NCBI GenBank assembly: GCA_035546335.1
Contig: DATKDP010000092.1
Span: 1 to 7,132 of the forward strand
DNA from: DATKDP01 sp035546335
Lineage (GTDB): Bacteria; Acidobacteriota; Thermoanaerobaculia; Gp7-AA8
Length of the DNA: 7,132 nt
Direction of reading: 5' to 3'
A program made the translations under genes and the position numbers. Below the pieces are notes generated by a model. The model saw nothing but the letters and a program-made list of their open reading frames with translations, ran no database searches and was not told the origin of the DNA. Shown here piece by piece: positions 1-6,400 of the stretch; position 1 is the stretch's first letter; each line of letters opens with the position of its first letter.

Positions 1-147
1 AAGAGTGAAGGGTGAAGAGTGAAGGGTGAAGGGAGAAGAGTGAAGGGTGAAGAGTGAAGGGTGAAGAGTGAAGGGCGAAGAGTGAAGGGTGAAGGGTGAA
101 GAGTGAAGGGTGAAGAGTGAAGGGTGAAGGGGGTACCCCGAAGAGTG
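1..147. repeat. 7-bp tandem array (AAGRGTG)n, truncated by window edge
   Basis: Eighteen consecutive heptamers fill 1-126. All match AAGAGTG or AAGGGTG except copies 5 (AAGGGAG, 29-35) and 11 (AAGGGCG, 71-77). A decayed copy follows at 127-133, then a 10-bp palindrome GGGGTACCCC (130-139) and one more clean copy at 141-147. The A and G forms alternate almost strictly, giving a 14-bp higher-order unit with occasional extra G-form copies (5 and 14). Seven is not a multiple of three and the tract has no protein-like translation, so I treat it as non-coding. It starts at base 1, so its full length is unknown. Read on the minus strand, downstream of the MFS gene, it is C-rich and almost free of G. 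Heptamer arrays are known from other bacteria (for example the STRR repeats of filamentous cyanobacteria), but the sequence here is different. Confidence 0.95.
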
Positions 148-173
148 AGTGGAAGGAGTCGCGAAGACAAATG

Positions 174-194
174 GCAGATTGCAGAAAGCAGATT
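174..194. repeat. Short 7-bp repeat, three copies (GCAGAWW)
   Basis: GCAGATT, GCAGAAA and GCAGATT follow one another without gaps. Three short copies alone could be chance, but the period equals that of the arrays on either side (1-147 and 254-309). The A/G-rich sequence from 195 to about 250 has hints of the same spacing but is too decayed to call. Confidence 0.5.
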
Positions 195-253
195 GGAAAG
201 GAGTGAAAATGAAGGAAATTCGAAGGGGTGAAATTGAATCCCCGTTGAAACCC

Positions 254-309
254 CAGCCTCCAGCCTCCAGCCTCTCGTCTCTCGCCTCTCGTCTCTCGCC
301 TCTCGCCTC
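254..309. repeat. Second 7-bp tandem array, pyrimidine-rich on the plus strand
   Basis: Eight gapless heptamers: CAGCCTC three times (254-274), then TCGTCTC, TCGCCTC, TCGTCTC, TCGCCTC, TCGCCTC (275-309). On the minus strand these read GAGGCTG, GAGACGA and GAGGCGA, so the purine-rich strand is opposite to that of the array at 1-147. As in that array, the main variation is one A/G transition at a fixed place in the unit. The last copy overlaps the stop codon of the MFS gene (308-310), so the array starts exactly where that reading frame ends. Confidence 0.9.
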
Positions 310-1507
310 ACGCGTACTCCTCTCTCACCGTCGCGGCGAAGAGGACCGTTCCGGCGAGTCCGATGACGAGAGCGACATAGAACGGCAGATCGGGAGAGAA
401 TCGCCAGAGAAGACCGCCGGCCACGGCCGAGGGGGCGATTGCGACGCTTCGAATCAGATAGTACAGACCGACCGAGCGCGCGCGAAGGCGCTCGTCGGAA
501 AGGTCGATGATCAGCGCTTTGCGCGCAGGCTCGCCGATCTCCCGAAGTCCGCCGATCACGAACGCGAACGCCAGGTCGGCGAACGACGACGAGAGCACCA
601 CGGCGAGCGGAAAGAGGGAAAACGCGAGGAATGTAGCGATCACGAACGGTTTGCGTCCGATTCGATCGGCGATGCGCGCGGCGGGGAGGTAGACGAGGAT
701 CGCGGTGATCGTCTGGATGGCGATCAGCACGCCGAAGCGGGTCGGCGAGACTCCGACGATGTTGATCGCGTAGAGAACGAGAAAGACATCGACGAGCCCC
801 TCGCAGGTGCGGATGAATACGTCGGAGAGAAGGAGAGACCGGAGCGGCCGCGGGAACGTCCGCCAGACGCCTCCGATGCGCAGAGGCTCTGCTTCGGGCA
901 GTGTGATCCTGATGCGCGAGACGACGAGAAGGGTGACGATGGCGAGCACGATCGCGACGACGAGCGCGATGCGGATTCCGCTCACCGATCCGTGCCGTGC
1001 GATCAGCAGGCCGCCGATGATCGGTGCGATGGCGATGGGGATTCGTTTGAGAATCGATTGAACCGTGAATCCCATCGCGCGGCGCTCTCGCGGCAGGGCG
1101 TCGCCGATCACTGCGAAGAGAGTCGGGCTCGCCATGCTTTGCCATGCCATGACGAAGAGAAGCCCGGCGAAGACCAGCTCCCATCGGGGCGTCACCGCGT
1201 AGATCAGATAGCCGAGTGCGGCGAGCAGGACGAAGAGCTGAAGCGCCTTCTTCCTTCCGTATCGATCGCTGATCCAGCCGCCCGGATACTGATACAGCCC
1301 GTCGAGAAGGTCGTGAATCGAGCCGTAAAGGCCGATGGCCACGACCGGAGCTCCGAGCGCCTCGAGGAGCTTGGGGAGGAACTTCTTCCACAGATTCTCG
1401 CCTGCCGCGAGAAGAAACATCGCGACGGCGACCGCGACGACGTTCGGCTCGAGCGCGAGAACGGATGCGAGTCTGCTCCTGCCGGTCCTCTCGACGTCGT
1501 TTTGCAT
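308..1507 (-). CDS. MFS transporter, substrate unknown
   Basis: The 399-residue product is an inner-membrane carrier of the major facilitator superfamily; length and hydrophobic pattern fit 12 helices in two six-helix halves. The conserved loop-2/3 motif A is clear: GGWISDRYGRKK at residues 76-87, with a weaker copy, ARIADRIGRK, at about 277-286 in the second half, as expected from the internal duplication of the fold. A charged stretch GENLWKKFLPK (36-46) follows the first helix and may belong to a subfamily signature. The substrate cannot be read from the sequence; sugars, drugs or organic acids all remain open. The ATG at 1507 is chosen because it precedes the first helix by about 20 residues. 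No Shine-Dalgarno sequence precedes it, but a TATCAT box lies close upstream. It diverges from the YfcC-type gene with a 115-bp spacer. Its stop codon lies inside a heptamer repeat. The frame is intact. The fold call is firm and the function is open. Confidence 0.93.
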   Translation of the reverse strand: MQNDVERTGRSRLASVLALEPNVVAVAVAMFLLAAGENLWKKFLPKLLEALGAPVVAIGLYGSIHDLLDGLYQYPGGWISDRYGRKKALQLFVLLAALGYLIYAVTPRWELVFAGLLFVMAWQSMASPTLFAVIGDALPRERRAMGFTVQSILKRIPIAIAPIIGGLLIARHGSVSGIRIALVVAIVLAIVTLLVVSRIRITLPEAEPLRIGGVWRTFPRPLRSLLLSDVFIRTCEGLVDVFLVLYAINIVGVSPTRFGVLIAIQTITAILVYLPAARIADRIGRKPFVIATFLAFSLFPLAVVLSSSFADLAFAFVIGGLREIGEPARKALIIDLSDERLRARSVGLYYLIRSVAIAPSAVAGGLLWRFSPDLPFYVALVIGLAGTVLFAATVREEYA

Positions 1508-1525
1508 GATCGTTGACGGCGATCG

Positions 1526-1531
1526 ATGATA
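1526..1531 (-). promoter_or_regulatory. Candidate -10 box for the MFS gene
   Basis: On the minus strand these bases read TATCAT, five of six matches to TATAAT. A start of transcription about seven bases on would fall near 1519, leaving a leader of roughly 12 bases before the ATG at 1507. No good -35 box is visible at the usual distance. A short inverted repeat, GATCG/CGATC around TTGACGG (1508-1524), lies between box and start codon and could be chance. Confidence 0.3.
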
Positions 1532-1607
1532 CGCCGTTCCGGTGGTGGCGCTCCGCGCTTTACCATCCGCTGGTGCCCATCGTTCGCCCGACGAAATCGA
1601 GGTCGGT

Positions 1608-1613
1608 TAGAAT
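1608..1613 (+). promoter_or_regulatory. Candidate -10 box of the YfcC-type gene, possibly leaderless
   Basis: TAGAAT matches TATAAT at five of six bases and ends nine bases before the ATG at 1623. Transcription starting about seven bases on (near 1620) would give a leader of only a few bases. This agrees with the lack of a ribosome binding site: the nearest GAGG (1599-1602) is 20 bases from the ATG, too far to act. The -35 region is weak (TTCGCC at 1583-1588, 19 bases away). Confidence 0.4.
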
Positions 1614-1622
1614 CTCCGCACC

Positions 1623-3140
1623 ATGAAACGATTCGTCTTTCCCGATTCGCTGATCCTGATCTTCGCGATCATCATCGCCGCGCAGCTCCTCACCTATCTG
1701 ATTCCGGCCGGCGAGTTCGATCGCGAGCGAGTCGAAACGCCTCTCGGCGAACCGCAGGAGGTGACACTTCCGGAGGGACGGGGAATCCGCGTCGTCGGCG
1801 ATGGAGACGTCCTCCCCGAGGGGGGGAAGACGATCATCCTGCCGGAAGGAACGAAGGAGGAGTCGACGGGGCGAAAGGTCCTTCCCGGAACGTACCGCCG
1901 CGTCGAAGGGGAACGGCTGCCGTGGCATGCGTTCCTGACGAAGATTCCGTCGGGCATGGAGAAGGCGTCGGAGATCATCATCTTCGTGCTGATCGTCGGA
2001 GGCGTGATCGCCGTCGTCCGTCGCACGGGAGCGATCGATGCACTGATCGGGGCCGCGATTCACCACTTTCGCGGATCCCCTGTACTGCTCACCGGCGGGA
2101 TGATGACGCTCTTCGCCGTCGGCTCGTCGACGATCGGCATGGCGGAAGAATACGTTCCCTTCATCCCGATTCTCGTTGCCATGTGCCTGGCGCTCCGGAT
2201 GGACGCGATCGTCGCGCTCGCGATCGTCTACGTCGGCGCCGGGATCGGCTACGGGTGTGCGTCTCTCAATCCCTTCACGGTGATGATCGCTAAAGACATC
2301 GCCGGACAGGACCCTGCGACCGGCTTCTGGGTCCGGTGGGGACTGCTGGTCGTGATGGTCGTCATCGGTGTTCACCATCTGCTTCGCTATGCGAAACGTG
2401 TTCAGGAGGATCCCTCGAAGAGTCTCGTAGCGCACATCGATTACACCGAAGGGTTCAGGATGCCGGAGGACGTTCGCCTGACCCCGGGACGGGTCGCGGT
2501 CCTCGTGGCCTTCGCGGCGATGATCGCCTTCTTCGTCTGGGGAGTGACGGTCCACGAGTGGTATCTGATCGAGCTCACCGCCCTCTTCCTCGGTCTGGCG
2601 ATCGTCGCATCGGTTGCCGGCCGGCTGGCACCGAACGAGGCAGCCGAAGCGTTCACCACGGGCGCAGCGGAGCTGGCGGGAACCGCAGTCCTGATCGGAT
2701 TCGCCCGAACCATCGAAGTCGTTCTCGTCGACGGACGCGTCATCGACACGGTGATCTACGGCATCGCCTCGGCGATCAGCTTCGCCGACGGACTCGGAGC
2801 GGTGGCGCCGGTCGTCGCTGCCTGGACGATGCTCATCGTTCAGAGCATCTTCAATTTCTTCGTCCCCTCGGGAAGCGGGCAGGCGTTCGTGACCATGCCG
2901 ATCATGGCTCCGCTGGCCGATCTGACGGGAATCGGAAGAGAGACAGCCATTCTCGCCTATCAGTTCGGTGACGGCTTCACGAACATGATCGTTCCGACGA
3001 ATGCGATTCTGATGGGGATGCTCCTCCTCGGGCGCATCCCCTACCAGCGCTGGCTTCGCTTCATCCTTCCGCTGCTCGGGAAGTTCTATGTGGTGATGGC
3101 GATCGCCCTGGCCGTCGCCGCCCTGATTCAATGGCACTGA
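1623..3140 (+). CDS. YfcC-family transporter (DcuC-type carrier)
   Basis: The 505-residue product is a polytopic inner-membrane carrier that I recognise as YfcC-like (DcuC family). It has an N-terminal helix ending in LIPAGEFDRE (26-35), a long hydrophilic loop (about 30-105), a helix block at 117-260 with the re-entrant-like stretch ASLNPFTV (213-220), a cytoplasmic linker (about 258-288), and a C-terminal block with NFFVPSGSGQA (411-421) and QFGDGFTNMIVPTN (447-460). The last two closely resemble E. coli YfcC (NFFVTSGSGQA, QFGDGFSHIIYPTS) and probably form part of the substrate or cation site. Family members are linked to C4-dicarboxylates, basic amino acids or peptides, mostly by homology, so the substrate is not settled. 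Length matches the family. The ATG at 1623 places the start just ahead of helix 1; there is no usable Shine-Dalgarno sequence. Three LPEG motifs in the first loop (49-52, 64-67, 73-76) are unusual. Codon use looks like that of its neighbours. Confidence 0.9.
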   Translation: MKRFVFPDSLILIFAIIIAAQLLTYLIPAGEFDRERVETPLGEPQEVTLPEGRGIRVVGDGDVLPEGGKTIILPEGTKEESTGRKVLPGTYRRVEGERLPWHAFLTKIPSGMEKASEIIIFVLIVGGVIAVVRRTGAIDALIGAAIHHFRGSPVLLTGGMMTLFAVGSSTIGMAEEYVPFIPILVAMCLALRMDAIVALAIVYVGAGIGYGCASLNPFTVMIAKDIAGQDPATGFWVRWGLLVVMVVIGVHHLLRYAKRVQEDPSKSLVAHIDYTEGFRMPEDVRLTPGRVAVLVAFAAMIAFFVWGVTVHEWYLIELTALFLGLAIVASVAGRLAPNEAAEAFTTGAAELAGTAVLIGFARTIEVVLVDGRVIDTVIYGIASAISFADGLGAVAPVVAAWTMLIVQSIFNFFVPSGSGQAFVTMPIMAPLADLTGIGRETAILAYQFGDGFTNMIVPTNAILMGMLLLGRIPYQRWLRFILPLLGKFYVVMAIALAVAALIQWH

Positions 3141-3167
3141 GGTGTGTTGTGGGCGTCGGCCGGTTGT

Positions 3168-3202
3168 GGGGGTCGGGCGTCCCCAGGGGGTCGGGCGTCC
3201 CC
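3168..3202. repeat. 18-bp-period G-rich direct repeat
   Basis: GGGGGTCGGGCGTCCCC occurs twice (3168-3184 and 3186-3202), separated by one A. The first 15 bases of each copy are the exact reverse complement of GGACGCCCGACCCCC at 3276-3290 and 3336-3350, so this is one arm of a larger inverted arrangement. The four G runs also meet a loose quadruplex pattern. The block begins 27 bases after the stop codon of the YfcC-type gene. Confidence 0.85.
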
Positions 3203-3212
3203 GCCCGATCGA

Positions 3213-3230
3213 GGCGGCGTCCTCGCCGCC
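3213..3230. other. GC hairpin in the intergenic repeat block
   Basis: GGCGGCG (3213-3219) and CGCCGCC (3224-3230) can form a perfect 7-bp stem with a TCCT loop. No T run follows, so it is not a standard intrinsic terminator, although it lies downstream of the YfcC-type gene and could stabilise its mRNA end. Twelve of its bases (GGCGTCCTCGCC, 3216-3227) are also the reverse complement of 3271-3282 and 3331-3342, so other pairings compete with this stem. Confidence 0.5.
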
Positions 3231-3234
3231 CCTC

Positions 3235-3354
3235 GCGCGTCGGGACGATGTGACCAAGCCTGCCAGCGATGGCGAGGACGCCCGACCCCCGGCTGCGCGT
3301 CGGGACGATGTGACCAGGCCTGCCAGCGGTGGCGAGGACGCCCGACCCCCGGGC
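3235..3354. repeat. 60-bp tandem duplication
   Basis: Units lie at 3235-3294 and 3295-3354. The first 56 bases of each (3235-3290 and 3295-3350) differ only at two A-to-G positions: 3257 versus 3317, and 3269 versus 3329. The second copy has one extra G in the tail. Each unit ends in GGCGAGGACGCCCGACCCCC, the inverted counterpart of the arms at 3168-3202. All the changes are transitions, which suggests a recent duplication. Because 60 is a multiple of three, several frames stay open across it, but none looks like a real protein. Confidence 0.93.
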
Positions 3355-3416
3355 TGCGCGCGCTGCAACCAATCCGTCACAGAATGCCGGCATCACTCTG
3401 CGCGATCGATCGTTTC

Positions 3417-3425
3417 TGCTAGAGT
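3417..3425 (+). promoter_or_regulatory. Candidate extended -10 box for the M16 peptidase gene
   Basis: TGCTAGAGT fits the extended pattern TG-N-TANNNT (hexamer TAGAGT at 3420-3425, four of six). Transcription would start near 3432, about 33 bases before the ATG at 3465. There is no convincing -35 box, which is tolerated with an extended -10. A 10-bp palindrome, CGATCGATCG, sits at 3403-3412 in the spacer. Confidence 0.3.
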
Positions 3426-3454
3426 TCGCCCGGTTCGAGGTCATCAAACAACGC

Positions 3455-3458
3455 GAGG
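3455..3458 (+). promoter_or_regulatory. Ribosome binding site of the M16 peptidase gene
   Basis: GAGG lies six bases before the ATG at 3465, the usual spacing. It supports this start together with the signal peptide that the start produces. The other two genes of the window have no comparable site. Confidence 0.6.
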
Positions 3459-3464
3459 CTCATC

Positions 3465-6400
3465 ATGAGATCATTCGTCGCGAGCTGCGCCACGCTCTCG
3501 CTTCTCGCCGTCGCAGTCTCACCAGCCCATGCCGCCGTGGAGAAATCGAAGGTGCGCTACGAAGAGCTCGCTCCCGCAAGCAGCGTGAGTGGATTCCGTG
3601 TCGTCGCGGTCTATACCAACGACGCGAATCGCGTCATGGGAGCCCGCTTCCGTCACGAGCGAACGCGGTTCACCTTCGATGCGCTCGAGCTCGAATCCGT
3701 CCCTCAGGCGTTCATCTGGATCGAGACCTATCCGACATCGGACATGGGAGAGCCGCACACGCAGGAGCACCTCCTGCTCGGCAAAGGGAACGTGGGAAGG
3801 GCTGCTGCCGCTCTTGAGTCGATGTCCATCACCAGCTCGTCCGCATTCACGGCACAGTGGCGCACGTGCTACCACGTTCACACTGCCGCCGGCCCCGATG
3901 TCTTCTTCCGGCTGCTGGAGAGTCAACTCGATGCTCTCCTCTATCCCGACTACACGGACGAAGAGATCCGGCGGGAAGTGCGCAACTTCGGAGTCACCGA
4001 GAACCCGGGCGACGGCCTCTTGCGGCTCGAGGAGAAGGGAACCGTCTACAACGAGATGGTCAGCTCGTCCGACAACCCCTTCCGCCGCCTCTTCCGCGAC
4101 ATCGACCATCTGACCTACGGACCGAGGCATCCTCTCGCCTTCGACTCCGGTGGGTGGCCCTCGGCAATCCGCGAGATGAAGGCGGAGCACATCCGGAAGT
4201 TTCATCGCGACACCCACTTCCTCTCCAACATGGGGATGATCGCCTCGTTTCCGACCGACGTCGGTCTCTCCACGATTCTCGGACGCGTCGACGCAATGCT
4301 CACGGCGCTCGGAAAAGACGAGGAACCGAGACGGCCGCCGATGACCGAGTCGACGCTGCCGGCGCCGTCCATGGCGCCGGAAGGAACGATCCGCATCACC
4401 GACGTTCCCCACAAGAACGATCAGCAGCCCGGCCCCGTGACGCTGGTCTGGCCTCCCGTCCGCTCGCTCGATGTGACCGAAAAGCTCCTTCTCGATCTCT
4501 TCGTTTCGAATATCGCCGGTGACGCGACGACCGATCTCTACAAGACGTTCATCGACAGCCGGACCAGAGCGATGGATCTCGGTGCGCGTGGCGTGTTCGG
4601 CTTCGCCGGTGACGATCAGGGTCAGCCGATCGTGATCGGCCTGCTGGACGTCGCGACGCAGCACATGACCGAGGAGAAGCTTGCTGCCGTCCGTTCGCGT
4701 GCCATGGCGGAGATCGGACGGATCGCATCATTCGAAGACGGCTCACCGGAGCTGGCCGAGTTCAATGATCGGATTCGCAGCCGGATCGTCGAGCTTCGAC
4801 GCGATCTGAGCAAGTTCGTCAACTCGCCGCCCGGGTTCGGCTTCCGCGGCACGGGATCGAGCTGGCTCGATCACCTGCATCGGCTCTCGAAGACCGCGGA
4901 GCCGCGGAAGTCACTCACGCTGAAGTCGGAGCTGGCGGCCATCGAGTCACTGCTCGACTCGAAAGAGAACTTCTGGCGCCGGCGTCTCGAATCGTGGCGC
5001 ATCACCGGCTCGTCTCCGTACGTTCTCGCTGCGAAGTCGAGTCCCGAGCTCCTCGAGCGCGACGAACGGGAGCGTCAGGAGCGGATTGCCGCCGAGGTGC
5101 AGCGTCTCGCGAAACAGTACGGCGTCGACGATCCGCAGGATGCGATCCGGCGCTACAAGGCGGAGTATGACGCGACGAGTGAGGAGCTCGAACAGATTGC
5201 CGGGCGGGTCGAGCCGCCTCCCTTCGTCGACTCGCCACCTCTCACTCTCGACGAGCAATTGAAGTACAGGGCTGCAACGATCGGCGGGATTCCTCTCGCC
5301 AGTTCGACCTTCGAGAACATGTCGAGCGCGACAGCGGGCGTCGCGTTCCGGCTCGACGGCATCCGCGACGAGGATCTCGTCTATGTCTCGGCGCTTCCAA
5401 ATCTGCTGACGAACGTCGGAGTCGTCGAGAAGGGGAAGCCGGTCTCTTATGAAGAGATGGCCGAGCGGCTCCGCAACGAGATCCTGCTGCTCAATGCCGG
5501 CTTCAGCACGAACATCCGGACGGGGCGTGTCGAAGTCGTCGTCCGTGGCGCGGGCAATGATGTCGCCGAAGCGAAGAGAGCCGCCGAGTGGATGAGTCTC
5601 GTCGTCAATCATCCGGACTTACGGCCGGAGAATCTCTCTCGAATCCGCGACGTCGTCGATCAGCTTCTCGGCTCGCTGCGAAACACGATGCGCGGCTCGG
5701 AGGAGTCGTGGGTCAACAATCCCGCGAATGCGTGGCGACGGCAGACCGATCCCCTCTATCTCGCCGCCGACTCCTTCCTGACGCGCTCGCACAACGTCCT
5801 GCGCCTTCGCTGGCTGCTGAAGGATGCCGGCGACGATGCGTCGCGCACGGCCGTCACGGGCTACTTCGACCGTCTCGCAACCGCCGGAGAGAGCGGCTCG
5901 CGTGACGACCTCGAGGCGCTTCTGGCCGCGTTGCAGCGGGAGTCCGGCGCGGGCGGCGAGGTCGGGCCGCTTCGCGAGGAGCTCCGGCCGCTCGTCGATG
6001 CATTCGCCGCGCTTCCTTCCGCTGCGAGAACGGTGGTGATCGAGGCGGCGCGCGATCTCGCCCAGGCCCTCGCCGGCGTTCCCGACGGCAGCCTCGCAGG
6101 CGACTGGCGGTATCTCTGCAGCACGATGCGCAGCGATCTTCTCGTGGCGCCGGCGGAGGCTCTGGCCAGGATCGATCGCGTTCGAGGTGCGGCGCTCAGG
6201 AGGGGAAACGCGCGAATGTTCCTCATCGGATCGTCACCGGCGCAGAAGGAGCTGGCGAGCCCGCTCGAAGCGCTGGTGAAAAATCTGAAGGAAGGGGCGA
6301 GTGAGAGAGTGAGGCGCTCTGCAGTTCCGCTCATCGCGTCGCGCCTTCTCGAGCGTGATGCGAAGGGCGCCAATCCGCTCTTCGTCGGGCTCGTCGCGCC

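Noticed and set aside
1..147. Array as a CRISPR or a coding repeat
   Set aside because: There are no spacers between units, and a 7-bp period cannot maintain a reading frame.
149..1516. Long plus-strand open frame opposite the MFS gene, with an AAAGGAG (197-203) five bases before an in-frame ATG at 209
   Set aside because: Its product is a highly charged Arg/Asp/Glu-rich string without domains, exactly antisense to an obvious 12-helix carrier. The AAAGGAG lies in an A/G-rich repeat-like stretch, where such words arise by chance.
1519..1527. GCGATCGAT shared by the divergent promoter spacer and the spacer before the peptidase gene (3402-3410)
   Set aside because: The same word also occurs inside the YfcC-type coding region (near 2030), and GATCG-rich words are common throughout the window, so it is not specific to promoters.
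3213..3230. Intrinsic terminator for the YfcC-type gene
   Set aside because: The stem is good but it is followed by CCTCGCGCGT, with no T run.
1560..3380. 606-codon minus-strand open frame opposite the YfcC-type gene, longer than that gene
   Set aside because: The product is low-complexity and rich in Arg, Asp and His, as expected for the complement of a GC-rich membrane protein gene. The plus strand has clear family motifs. The N-terminal repeats of this frame only mirror the 60-bp tandem units.
3142..3468. Small open frames through the 60-bp repeats on both strands
   Set aside because: A 60-bp period keeps frames open without selection. No ribosome binding site, no recognisable fold, and the repeat differences do not favour synonymous sites in any one frame.
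3485..3488. Cys8 of the peptidase leader (VASC) as a lipoprotein cysteine
   Set aside because: It lies at the beginning of the hydrophobic core rather than after it, and a normal signal peptidase I site (AHA, residues 21-23) follows.
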